Shown: piece after piece, positions 1 to 8,185 of the stretch
Numbering within the stretch: the stretch's first letter is position 1
How the letters are laid out: each line of letters begins with the position of its first letter
Origin: Catellatospora paridis
GTDB taxonomy: Bacteria > Actinomycetota > Actinomycetes > Mycobacteriales > Micromonosporaceae
NCBI RefSeq assembly: GCF_009720365.1
Contig: NZ_ML769317.1
Span: forward strand, 198,313-262,312
Direction: 5' to 3'
Length of the DNA: 64,000 nucleotides
Translations under genes and position numbers: made by a program
Notes under the pieces: generated by a model
Database searches by the model: none
Seen by the model: the letters and a program-made list of their open reading frames with translations, nothing else
What the model was told of the DNA's origin: nothing

Positions 1-1
1 G

Positions 2-400
2 GACGTGTGCCGCCTGCTGACCGTGCACCAGATCACCAACGGCGGCCTCGGCCGGGCCGACGACGACGAGACCGTCGGCACCTACTTCGCCTACACCCAC
101 CGGCTGGTCCGGGAGGCCGCGGCCCGCGCCGGGCTGGCCCCCGCCGAGCTGGACTGGGTCGTCACCCAGAACATGCACGACAAGGCGTGGCAGATCCTCG
201 CCCGGCTGCTGGAGCTCGACCACGCCCGGGTCTGGGCCCCGACCCTGGCCGACGTCGGGCACGTCATCTCGGCCGACGCCGTGGTCAACCTGTCGGCGCT
301 GCTCGACTCGGGGCAGGTACGGCCAGGGCAGCGGATCGCGGTGCCGGTGGCCGGTTTCGGGCTCAACTGGCAGTGCGCGGTGCTGGAGGTTGCCCGATGA
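2..400 (+). CDS. KAS III-like acyltransferase, C-terminal part (5' end outside window)
   Basis: This is the last 132 codons of a beta-ketoacyl-ACP synthase III-like thiolase-fold enzyme; the reading frame is open to the left window edge, so the N-terminal half with the active-site cysteine is missing. The visible part shows the family's second half: an amphipathic region, the segment DWVVTQNMHDKAW where FabH has its conserved PHQAN, and GHVISADAVVNL where FabH has GNxSAAS. Thus the canonical His and Asn of the Cys-His-Asn triad are not in their usual places (T and H there instead), which suggests acyl transfer rather than ordinary decarboxylative condensation; this is inference. It overlaps the next gene by 4 bp (ATGA) and is the first visible member of a seven-gene operon. 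Confidence 0.8.
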   Translation, partial: DVCRLLTVHQITNGGLGRADDDETVGTYFAYTHRLVREAAARAGLAPAELDWVVTQNMHDKAWQILARLLELDHARVWAPTLADVGHVISADAVVNLSALLDSGQVRPGQRIAVPVAGFGLNWQCAVLEVAR

Positions 401-1278
401 GCGCCCTGGCGACCGCCCTGGCGCAGGTGTCGCAGACCACGGACCGGCTCAGCCGGCTGTCGGTGCGGGCGCACCAGAACCCGTACACCCTGGTCGACTG
501 GCCATCCGCGGTGGACCCGGAGCGGGACTGGTTCAGCACCCCGGAGTACGTGAGCCTGCACGGCACGGCCGTGTGGGCGGGCCTGGACGACAGCGCCCGC
601 CGCCGGGTCGCCTTCCACGAGGCCGCAGGCTTCTACAGCCTCAACATCCACGGGGAGAAGACGCTGATCCAGGGCCTGGCGGCACGGCTCTACCGCAGCG
701 ACCTGGCCGGTTCGGCGGGCTACCTGCACCATTTCCTGGACGAGGAGAACAAGCACAGCGTCTACTTCGGCGGCTTCTGCACCCGGTACGCGCGGGTCCA
801 CCGCAGCCGTCAGGCGCCGTGGCGCACCGACCGGCCGCGTGACGTCGACGACTTCCTGTTCTTCGCCAAGACGCTGATATTCGAGGAGATCGTGGACCAC
901 TACAACCGGGTCCAGGCCCGCGACGCGCGGCTGCACCCGCTGGCCCGTTTCATCAACGACAACCACCACCGCGAGGAGGCCCGGCACCTGGTGTTCGGCC
1001 GCCGCCTCGTGACGGAGCTGTGGCAGGCGGCGGACTGGGATCAGCCGACCGCCGCCGAGATCCGCGACGACCTCGCCCGGTTCGTGACCGCCACCTGGCG
1101 CGAGTACTACCACCCTGACGTGTACGCCGACGCCGGGCTCGGCGACCCGTGGGAGCTGGCAGAGGCGGCCTGGTCCGCGCCCGACCAGCGCACCCACCGG
1201 CGCCAGGTGTCGGCCGACTGCCTGCGGTTCCTGGCGGTGGCGGGCATCCTGACCGAGGAGCCGGCCGATGCGTTCTGA
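397..1278 (+). CDS. AurF-like non-haem diiron oxygenase
   Basis: The 293-residue product resembles the p-aminobenzoate N-oxygenase AurF family, ferritin-like four-helix diiron enzymes that oxidise amines to hydroxylamines, nitroso or nitro groups. The metal-binding pattern can be read directly: Glu87, Glu117-x2-His120 (in DEENKH), Glu163/164 (FEEIVDHY), and His190-x3-Glu194-x2-His197 (NHHREEARH). The length is normal for the family. The ATG overlaps the stop of the KAS III-like gene (ATGA), and the next gene starts inside its 3' end, so it is translationally coupled on both sides. Next to a carrier protein and an amino acid:carrier ligase, the likely substrate is an amino acid or derived acyl chain held on the carrier. 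N-oxygenation is the family default, but C-H oxidation cannot be excluded. Confidence 0.85.
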   Translation: MSALATALAQVSQTTDRLSRLSVRAHQNPYTLVDWPSAVDPERDWFSTPEYVSLHGTAVWAGLDDSARRRVAFHEAAGFYSLNIHGEKTLIQGLAARLYRSDLAGSAGYLHHFLDEENKHSVYFGGFCTRYARVHRSRQAPWRTDRPRDVDDFLFFAKTLIFEEIVDHYNRVQARDARLHPLARFINDNHHREEARHLVFGRRLVTELWQAADWDQPTAAEIRDDLARFVTATWREYYHPDVYADAGLGDPWELAEAAWSAPDQRTHRRQVSADCLRFLAVAGILTEEPADAF

Positions 1279-1513
1279 GGCCGAGATCCGCGAACAGCTG
1301 CGAACGTTCGTACGGCACCACGCCGGGGGAGTCGACATCACCGACGACACGGAGCTGTTCACGCTGCGGGTGCTGCGTTCGGTACACCTGCCCGAGCTGA
1401 TCATCCTGCTCGAACGGCTGCGCGGCGCACCCATCGACGTGGAGCAGCTGCGCATCGGCGACTTCGACGGCATCGACGCCATGATGGCCCGCTTCGGGGC
1501 GGTGCAGCCGTGA
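1268..1513 (+). CDS. Stand-alone acyl/aminoacyl carrier protein
   Basis: This 81-residue acidic helical protein has the size and layout of a discrete phosphopantetheinyl carrier protein. The DDTELF segment at residues 26-31 leads to VLRSVHLPELI, where Ser38 is the expected phosphopantetheine attachment site. The usual Asp-Ser-Leu is Arg-Ser-Val here. Many discrete carriers that work with aminoacyl ligases also lack the Asp before the serine, so this need not mean inactivity. It overlaps the oxygenase gene by 11 bp and the ligase gene by 4 bp. Its tight coupling to the downstream synthetase-like gene indicates that the two act as a pair. Confidence 0.8.
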   Translation: MRSEAEIREQLRTFVRHHAGGVDITDDTELFTLRVLRSVHLPELIILLERLRGAPIDVEQLRIGDFDGIDAMMARFGAVQP

Positions 1514-2391
1514 CCGGGCCGGCCGACCTGGCCCGGATCGGGCTGCGCTGGGACCCCAGCGGCCAGGCCGGGCTGACCGGGCCGCTGCTGGCGCTCGCCA
1601 ACGACTGCGACCGCGCCTTCCAGACCATCGCGAGCCGGTGGCGTTCACGCGAGGAGGCGTACCCGGCGACGCTGCCCGCCTCGTCCCTGCACGGGCACCT
1701 GCGGTCGTTCCCGCACCAGGTCACGTTCGCGACGACACTCGACCCCGCCGACGCCAACCTGGGCGAGTTCACCGACGGGCCGGTCGTGGACAGGACCGGG
1801 GCGGTCGCGTTGACCCGCACGGCACCGGTCACCGCAGTGCTCACCCCAGCGGCCTGCCACCACGTCTACCACGCCCACCAAGGGGAGCAATTGCCGACAG
1901 CCGTCCACGTGACCACCCGCAACACCTGCTTCCGGCGGGAGTCGAGCTACGAGCCGCTGCGCCGCCAGTGGACCTTCGCCATGAGGGAGATCGTGTGCCT
2001 GGGCACGGCTGAGGAGACCACATCGTTCCTGGCGCAGGCCCGCGCCGCGATCGACTACTTCACCCTGCTGATCGACCTGCCGACGGACTGGACACCGGCG
2101 ACCGACCCGTTCTTCCGCCCCGAACGCCACCCCGGCCACCTCCTGCAGCGCATCCAGCCGGTCAAGCACGAGGCGATCTACGGCGGCTCACTCGCCCTCG
2201 GCTCGGCCAACCTCCACCACGACCACTTCGGGTCCGCGTACTCCATCACCCGCGCCGGCACCCCCGCCACCACCGCCTGCATCGCGTTCGGCCTCGAACG
2301 CTGGCTGTACGCGCTCGTCGACCGCCACGGCCCGGACCCCGACAGCTGGCCGGACCTGCTCGCCGCGGCCCGACAGGTGGCAACCCGATGA
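1510..2391 (+). CDS. Amino acid:[carrier protein] ligase, class II aaRS-like
   Basis: The 293-residue protein resembles the truncated seryl-tRNA-synthetase homologues typified by Bradyrhizobium Bll0957, which adenylate a small amino acid and load it on a carrier protein instead of tRNA. Class II motif 2 is visible as CFRRE (residues 140-144) followed by FAMREIV (157-162), and motif 3 as FGLERW (260-265). Candidate zinc ligands of the atypical SerRS type are Cys116, Glu160 and Cys257. The tRNA-binding N-terminal arm is absent, and 293 residues matches the carrier-protein ligases rather than true SerRS. GTG start overlapping the carrier-protein stop (GTGA). Glycine or alanine would be typical substrates for this family; the specificity here is not readable from sequence. 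Confidence 0.85.
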   Translation: MTGPADLARIGLRWDPSGQAGLTGPLLALANDCDRAFQTIASRWRSREEAYPATLPASSLHGHLRSFPHQVTFATTLDPADANLGEFTDGPVVDRTGAVALTRTAPVTAVLTPAACHHVYHAHQGEQLPTAVHVTTRNTCFRRESSYEPLRRQWTFAMREIVCLGTAEETTSFLAQARAAIDYFTLLIDLPTDWTPATDPFFRPERHPGHLLQRIQPVKHEAIYGGSLALGSANLHHDHFGSAYSITRAGTPATTACIAFGLERWLYALVDRHGPDPDSWPDLLAAARQVATR

Positions 2392-3431
2392 CCACATTGA
2401 TCACCGGAGCGGACGGCTACCTCGGCCGGCGGATCACCGCCGCGCTGCGCGGCCAGGACCTGATCCTGGCAGTGCGCTGCGCCGACCAGACCGAACTCGA
2501 CCGCAAACGGGCCCGGCTCGCCCGCGTCGCAGACGTCCCCGTCGTGCCGGTCGACCTGCGCGACGCCGACCCGTTCGCCCACGTGGACCCCCGGCCCATC
2601 ACACGGATCATCCACGCCGCCGCGCTCATCCGCTTCGACGTCAGCCGCGACACCGCCGAGCAGGTCAACGTCGCCGGCACGGCACGCGTACGCGACTTCG
2701 CGCAACGCTGCGACCGGCTCGAACAGCTGATGCTGCTGTCCACGCTCTACAGCGCCGGCCGGCGTCGCGGCGAGGTCCACGAGACCCGCCACGACGACAC
2801 CGGCTTCGTCAACCACTACGAATGGTCGAAATGGGCCGCCGAGGAGTGCCTACTCGACCCGCCGGGACTGCCGGTGACGGTGGCACGGCTGCCGACGCTG
2901 ATCGCCGACGACGCTGGCGGCGCCGTCGCCCAGTACAACGCGTTCCACCACACGATGCGGCTCTACCACGCCGGGCTGCTGACCCTGCTGCCCGGCGACC
3001 CGGCGACACCACTGAGCCTGGCCACCGCCGAATTCACCGTCGATGCCGTGACGGCACTGCTCGCCGCACCGCCGGGCATCTACCAGATCTGCTCCGGCCC
3101 GGTGACCCTCGGCACCGCGATCGACACCGCCTTCACCGTCTTCGATCAGGATCCGAGCTTCCGACGGCGGATGCTGCCCCGCCCGATCCCCTGCGACCGG
3201 GCCGGCTTCCGCGACCTGGCACACGCCGCCCGGGCGCTGCGCGGCGGCCCGCTACAGCCCGCGCTCGCTTCCGTCGCGCCCTTCGCCGAGCAGCTCTACC
3301 TGCCCAAACACTTCCGCACCGACCGCCTGCGCGCGGCGTGGCCCGGATATCGGACGCACGACGCCACGGCGCTGATCGAGGCGGCGTGCACCGACCTGAT
3401 CAAGAGGAGTTTCCATGTCACCGCGCATTGA
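2388..3431 (+). CDS. Thioester-reductase-like extended SDR
   Basis: The 347-residue NAD(P)-dependent extended short-chain dehydrogenase resembles the reductase domains that release carrier-bound acyl thioesters as aldehydes. Evidence: nucleotide-binding TGADGYLG at residues 6-13 (GxxGxxG), a central Ser118 in LLSTLYSAG, and the catalytic YxxxK as Tyr144 and Lys148 in HYEWSK. It overlaps the ligase gene by 4 bp (ATGA) and the following gene by 17 bp. In this operon it is the natural candidate for reductive release of the product from the carrier protein. An alternative role as an ordinary sugar- or steroid-type epimerase/dehydrogenase is possible, but the neighbourhood argues for the thioester role. 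Confidence 0.75.
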   Translation: MTTLITGADGYLGRRITAALRGQDLILAVRCADQTELDRKRARLARVADVPVVPVDLRDADPFAHVDPRPITRIIHAAALIRFDVSRDTAEQVNVAGTARVRDFAQRCDRLEQLMLLSTLYSAGRRRGEVHETRHDDTGFVNHYEWSKWAAEECLLDPPGLPVTVARLPTLIADDAGGAVAQYNAFHHTMRLYHAGLLTLLPGDPATPLSLATAEFTVDAVTALLAAPPGIYQICSGPVTLGTAIDTAFTVFDQDPSFRRRMLPRPIPCDRAGFRDLAHAARALRGGPLQPALASVAPFAEQLYLPKHFRTDRLRAAWPGYRTHDATALIEAACTDLIKRSFHVTAH

Positions 3432-4557
3432 GACACCACAGCACCCGCAGGCGGCACAGCAGCCGGCCCTGGTGCGGCGGACCGAACTGCCCGGCGCCGT
3501 CGACGACCGGCTGTACTTCGCCCAGGTCCGCGAGGACCCGGAGCTGGAGATCGCCGCGTTCGCCGCACGGTGGGACGGCCCCATCGCCGTGGTCAGCTCC
3601 GCCGGCTGTACCGCGCTGTCACTGCTCGCCGCCGGTGCGACCGAGGTCGTCGGCATCGACGTCAACCGCACCCAGAACCACCTCGTCGAACTGAAAGCGG
3701 CCGCGGTCGCGCAACTGGCACCCGGCTCGGCCCTCGGACTGCTCGGCGGCGTCGCCATGGCACCGGCCGCACGGCGGCACGCCTACGACCAGATCCGGGG
3801 CCGACTCACCACCGGGGCACGTCACTACTGGGACGCCCACCTACAAGCGATCGATGCTGGAGTCTTGCAGGCGGGGGTCACCGAGCGACTGATGCGCCTC
3901 ATCGCCCGCTCCCTGCGCGTGGTCCACCCCCGCCGCATCGAGACGCTGCTCGCCCCGCGGACACTCGACCAGCAACGGGAGTTCTACCACCGGGACTGGG
4001 ACACCTTCGGCTGGCGGCTGCTGTTCGCCGTGCTGTGCAACCGGCTGGTGCTGCGGCGCACCTACGACGAACGGTTCTTCGCCCACGTCGAGAACCCCAG
4101 CTACGCCCGCCACTTCCGCCAGGTCGCCGAGCACACACTCACCGACCTGGAGATCGGCGGCAACTACTTCCTGCACCACCTGCTGACCGGTGCCTACCCC
4201 GCAGCAAGCCGCCCGCCCTACCTGGACGCGCAGGTGCCCGTCGACCGCCTGCACCTGGTCGACGGTGCCTTCACCGACTACCTGCGTACGCTGCCCGACC
4301 GCAGCATGGCCGGGTTCGCCCTGTCCAACATCTGCGAATGGCTGACCGCCGACCAGATCGACGAGCTGTTCGCCGAGATCGTCCGCACGGCCCGGCCGGG
4401 CGCCCGGCTGGTCTTCCGCAACTTCGTCGGCTGGACCGAGGTGCCGCCACGCTGGCGCGACGCCGTCCGCGAGGACCGGGCGCGCGGCGAGGAGCTGATG
4501 CGCACCGACCGCAGCCTGTGCCAGCGGCGTTTCGCGCTCTGCGAGGTGACGCCGTGA
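3415..4557 (+). CDS. BtaA-like (DUF3419) 3-amino-3-carboxypropyl transferase
   Basis: The 380-residue protein matches the layout of the DUF3419/BtaA family, whose founding member moves the 3-amino-3-carboxypropyl group of S-adenosylmethionine onto diacylglycerol in betaine-lipid synthesis. Seen here: the N-terminal YFAQVREDPELE (34-45), an SAM-binding VVSSAGCTALSLLAAG (59-74), and the acidic loop GIDVNRTQNHLVELK (80-94), which is nearly diagnostic. The C-terminal half has FALSNICEWL. The start is ATG behind a GAGGAG ribosome site inside the SDR gene. No BtaB-type N-methyltransferase is adjacent and the gene sits within a carrier-protein operon, so a small-molecule acceptor is more likely than a lipid; this is inference. 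Confidence 0.8.
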   Translation: MSPRIETPQHPQAAQQPALVRRTELPGAVDDRLYFAQVREDPELEIAAFAARWDGPIAVVSSAGCTALSLLAAGATEVVGIDVNRTQNHLVELKAAAVAQLAPGSALGLLGGVAMAPAARRHAYDQIRGRLTTGARHYWDAHLQAIDAGVLQAGVTERLMRLIARSLRVVHPRRIETLLAPRTLDQQREFYHRDWDTFGWRLLFAVLCNRLVLRRTYDERFFAHVENPSYARHFRQVAEHTLTDLEIGGNYFLHHLLTGAYPAASRPPYLDAQVPVDRLHLVDGAFTDYLRTLPDRSMAGFALSNICEWLTADQIDELFAEIVRTARPGARLVFRNFVGWTEVPPRWRDAVREDRARGEELMRTDRSLCQRRFALCEVTP

Positions 4558-5594
4558 GAGTCCGCGACGCCCGCCCCGAGGACAACGCGGCCCTGGTCGA
4601 CCTGGCGGCCCGCTGCGCGATGGAAGGCGACCTGGCGCTGTGCATCGACCGGCGGCCCGACTTCTTCGCCCTCAACCGGATCGGCGGCGAGGCCTGGCGG
4701 GTCGGGGTCGTCGACGGCGACGACGGCCCGATCGCCTGCGTCGCGGTCGCCCGCCGGCCCTCCTACATCGACGGCCGCCCGGCCCAGCTCGGCTATGTCG
4801 GCGACCTCAAGGTGCACCCGGCGCACCGGCGACGCGGCGCCGCCCGCGTCCTGGCGCAATGGGCGCACGACGCCGCCCGCGAGCTGGCCGGCCCGAACGC
4901 ACCGCTGATCGGCACCGTCCTGGCCGGCAACGACGCCGTCGACATGCTGCGCCGGCAGGTCGAACCCGGCGTACGCCGACAGGCCACCATCAGATCGCAC
5001 AGCATCGACCTGCTGACACGCCGCCGCATCCCGCCCGGCGACCTCACCGTGACTGTGGCCACCTCCGCAGACGAGCCCGAGATGGTCGAACTGTGGCACC
5101 GCGTGGCCGCGTCCCGCCAGTACGCCCCGGTCTGCGAGTCGTTCCCGCTCGACCGACCGGACCTGGACTACCTGGTGGCCCGGCGGCCTGGCGGCGAGCT
5201 CGCGGGGTTCGTCGGCCTGTGGAACCAGCACGACATCAAGCAGATGCGCGTCACCGGCTACTCGACCCGGCTGGCGGCCGCCCGGCTCGCCTTCAACGTC
5301 GCGGCCCCGCTGCTGCGGGTGCCACGCCTACCGCGCGCGGGCGAGGAACTGAGCTACCGCACGGTGGTCAACCCGTGCGTGCCCGACCCGCAGACGCTGC
5401 GCACCCTGATCCGGCACGCCTGCAACCGGCTGCACGGGCAGCACTCGTTCCTCACCATCGGTCTGGACGTCCGCGACCCGCTGGCTGCCGCGCTGACCGG
5501 GCTACGGGCGCAGCCCACCGACGTCGACCTGCTCGTACTGGGCGGACCGGACGGCCAGGCCACGCCGGTGCATTTCGAGATCGCCACGGTGTAG
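4554..5594 (+). CDS. Tandem GNAT-type N-acyltransferase
   Basis: The 346-residue product starts at a GTG that overlaps the previous stop (GTGA). The N-terminal half is a GNAT fold with the acetyl-CoA pyrophosphate loop visible in VGDLKVHPAHRRRGAARVL. The second half (from about residue 165) looks like a degenerate second GNAT domain, with strands around LAGFVGLWNQ and FLTIGLDV but no clear RxxGxG/A loop. It is the last gene of the operon; the following gene is convergent. A self-protection acetylation or a tailoring acylation of the amine-bearing product would fit. No signal peptide or membrane segment is seen. Confidence 0.7.
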   Translation: MRVRDARPEDNAALVDLAARCAMEGDLALCIDRRPDFFALNRIGGEAWRVGVVDGDDGPIACVAVARRPSYIDGRPAQLGYVGDLKVHPAHRRRGAARVLAQWAHDAARELAGPNAPLIGTVLAGNDAVDMLRRQVEPGVRRQATIRSHSIDLLTRRRIPPGDLTVTVATSADEPEMVELWHRVAASRQYAPVCESFPLDRPDLDYLVARRPGGELAGFVGLWNQHDIKQMRVTGYSTRLAAARLAFNVAAPLLRVPRLPRAGEELSYRTVVNPCVPDPQTLRTLIRHACNRLHGQHSFLTIGLDVRDPLAAALTGLRAQPTDVDLLVLGGPDGQATPVHFEIATV

Positions 5595-5697
5595 ACCCGA
5601 GTGTCCAGCTGGTGCCTGGTGCCGGCGAGTATCGCGCTATCGACGCCGCCACCAACGCCGACATCGCTGCAGGGTCACGCTGCGCGTCGCGGTGGCA

Positions 5698-6474
5698 TCA
5701 CTGCGGGCTCGGGCGCAGCTCGGCCCGCAACTGCAGGAACCGGAACACTCCCGGCCGACCGACGACCGTCTGATATCTGTCGACAACCGCATCCACGAAC
5801 GCGGGAACGTCCGCGGCGGGCAGGCGCGACGCCCAGTCGGAGAATCCGACCGTGCACCACTGCGCGAACTGCTCGCGCGAGCCGAAGTCCCATTCGCGGT
5901 CGACGACCGACTGCTGGGTGACTTTCAGGCCCGCGCTGCCCGCGATCGCAGGCAGGTCGTCGGGCTCGATGTGCACGTACGGTGGCGCGAAGCCGGCGAA
6001 CGCGGACGCCCAGCGCGAATCGTGGGCCACCTCCATCGCGACGCGTTCGACGCTCGGGCGGGAACCGCGGCAGACGAACTGCACGAGCGCTCGGCCGTCG
6101 GTTTTGAGCGCCGCAGCGATGTTCCGGTACGCGGTCTGCTGGTCGGCCACCCAGTGCAGCGCGTTGAACGAGACCACGAGGTCGAACTCCGGCCCGAACG
6201 TCATGGTGGTGACGTCGCCGACCTGGAACGACACGTTCGCCTGCTGGTCATCGGCAGCGCGAGCCGTCTCGATCATCCGTGGCGACGGATCGACGCCGAG
6301 GACGGATCCATCCGGCACCCGCGACGCGATCAGCCGGGTCACGTACCCGTCGCCGCAGCCCACGTCGAGCACGTGTTCGGTGCCCGCGACCTCGACGGAT
6401 TCGAGGCACGTCGTCGCCATCGCACGCTGCAGTCCGCTGATGTGGGCGTAACCGGCGCCGTCCCAGTCGGCCAT
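5698..6474 (-). CDS. Class I SAM-dependent methyltransferase
   Basis: The 258-residue protein has the classic Rossmann methyltransferase motifs: motif I VLDVGCGDGY (residues about 34-44), an acidic loop LGVDPSPRMI, and the post-motif DLVVSFNALHWV typical of the trans-aconitate methyltransferase (Tam)-like subgroup. The length fits that subgroup. It is convergent with the biosynthetic operon and separated from it by about 100 bp, so it is probably not co-transcribed with it. The substrate is unknown. I see no clear terminator in the short convergent gap. Confidence 0.8.
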   Translation of the reverse strand: MADWDGAGYAHISGLQRAMATTCLESVEVAGTEHVLDVGCGDGYVTRLIASRVPDGSVLGVDPSPRMIETARAADDQQANVSFQVGDVTTMTFGPEFDLVVSFNALHWVADQQTAYRNIAAALKTDGRALVQFVCRGSRPSVERVAMEVAHDSRWASAFAGFAPPYVHIEPDDLPAIAGSAGLKVTQQSVVDREWDFGSREQFAQWCTVGFSDWASRLPAADVPAFVDAVVDRYQTVVGRPGVFRFLQLRAELRPSPQ

Positions 6475-6728
6475 CTACGCTCCCGGCCGCGTCGGTGGCG
6501 CGTTGCTCGCCGACCGCGGGTAGGCGTTCAACGCTGCGCAGGTGGTCGGTGAATCCGGTCGACAGAAAACACCCGAAGGCTCCACGTAATGAACATAATG
6601 GAGTATCTCGTCTGAGCGGGAGGAACACCGACCGACGCCGTTTTCTGGATCTGCTCAAAAATGGCTGGTGCGCGGCTTCGCAGCACGACACGCAGTCAGC
6701 GTTCCGCATCAGGTCTCCCGGAGGAGCG

Positions 6729-7913
6729 ATGGCTGATGCCGACATTCACGAGATAGCGCCGAACCTCTGCGTCATCGAGGGCCACCACCCGCACCGTATG
6801 TGGGAGGACCCGGATATCCCGACCATCGCGGTCTACCGCGGCGTGTCGACTCTCTACCTGCTCGACACCGGCGTCGGCCCGCAGCAGCGAAGCGCGATCC
6901 TCGCCGTCGCGCAGAAGTACGGGCCGGCCGACGAAGTGCTCATCCTCTCCAGCCACGGGCACATCGACCACCTCGGCAACAACGACGTCGTCGACGACAT
7001 CCCCGCGACCACCAAGCGCAACTACTTCCCGCGGGCCGGACGACCCGGACTCGACGCCAAGACGTTCTTTCGAGTGATGTACGAGCGCGGCGCACCGTAC
7101 TTCGACTACGTCGACGGCCTGGACCTCGACGCGGACACCGTCAGCTCACTGCTGCGCGGCGTCGGCGCCGACCGGCGATCGACGCCTGACAACGTCGCCA
7201 GCCTGGGCGCCGCCGTCGAGGCCGCCGGTGTCGTCCCGGCGATCTCGAAGCTGCTGCCGGGGCTCGTCGTCGACATTCTGATGAGCACCTACCCGCCCGT
7301 GCACATCCGTGCCGAATCGATCCACGACTACGAGGAACTCGGACCCGCACGCGACATCACGATCGGCCAGACGACGTGGAGCGGATGGGGCTTCGGCGGC
7401 GGCGAGGTCCACGTCTTCCAGACCGCGGGCCATTCGGCGGGAGGCTGCGTCTTCTACGTCCCGGAGCATCGTTTCCTGATGTTCGCCGACGAGACGACGG
7501 GCATCCCCATCTGGGCGGACACCGACCCGGCCAACACGATCCGCACGATGCGCCGCGCACTGCAGATGATGGACTCCGGCCACGTCAGCACCGTGTGCGC
7601 GGGCCATCGCCCCATGCTGCCCCTGTCGAACGACGAAGCACGCGCCACGCTCACCGGGATCATCGCCGGGGCAGAGGAGTTCACGGCGACGGTGAACGAC
7701 GGCATCGCGAAACACCCCGATGGCGTATGCATCGACGAGCTCTACGCCGAACTGGTCTCGGCTGCCGCACCGCAGTCGATGATCGCGCTGGTGAAGCAAC
7801 TCCAGTTCCCGGTGTTCGCGACCTTCCTCAAGCTGACGCTGGCCAACGAGTGCCTCCTGCAGGGCTACCAGCAGGGCCGCGACGACAAAGGCCGCATCAC
7901 GTTCCGCGCCTGA
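6729..7913 (+). CDS. Metallo-beta-lactamase-fold hydrolase
   Basis: The 394-residue protein begins at an ATG preceded by a strong GGAGGAG ribosome-binding site; an in-frame upstream extension lacks one. The MBL zinc motif SHGHIDH is at residues 75-81. Further metal-binding candidates are the histidine in TAGHSAGG, the aspartate in MFADETTG and the histidine in CAGHRP. The C-terminal region is helical and differs from the alkylsulfatase at 25785. There is no signal peptide, so it is cytoplasmic. The upstream gap carries the divergent methyltransferase promoter region. The substrate cannot be read from sequence. Confidence 0.75.
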   Translation: MADADIHEIAPNLCVIEGHHPHRMWEDPDIPTIAVYRGVSTLYLLDTGVGPQQRSAILAVAQKYGPADEVLILSSHGHIDHLGNNDVVDDIPATTKRNYFPRAGRPGLDAKTFFRVMYERGAPYFDYVDGLDLDADTVSSLLRGVGADRRSTPDNVASLGAAVEAAGVVPAISKLLPGLVVDILMSTYPPVHIRAESIHDYEELGPARDITIGQTTWSGWGFGGGEVHVFQTAGHSAGGCVFYVPEHRFLMFADETTGIPIWADTDPANTIRTMRRALQMMDSGHVSTVCAGHRPMLPLSNDEARATLTGIIAGAEEFTATVNDGIAKHPDGVCIDELYAELVSAAAPQSMIALVKQLQFPVFATFLKLTLANECLLQGYQQGRDDKGRITFRA

Positions 7914-8185
7914 TCCGGCACCGGCGCGTAGCCGATGCGGCCTGACCCACCCAGACGCGGATCGCGAACGGCATTCGTGCGAGCGAGAACTGGTCCCATC
8001 GAGGCAGCAGGCATCGCCAACATCTCGACGCTGCGCATGGTCACGGCCGAGGTTGCTGGTCGGCGCTCAGTCGTGCCGGACTGCCGATCGGATCGCGGCA
8101 AATCCGGACGTCGTCGTGGACGCTGCCGGCGTGAATGTATGGCAGACGGGCGACTGTCGGTTCGAGGTCGGGAGCGCCTGCGACG

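Noticed and set aside
5698-7913. Methyltransferase and MBL hydrolase as further members of the left-edge biosynthetic operon
   Set aside because: The methyltransferase is convergent to the operon and the hydrolase is separated from it by its own promoter region; no overlap or shared signal links them.
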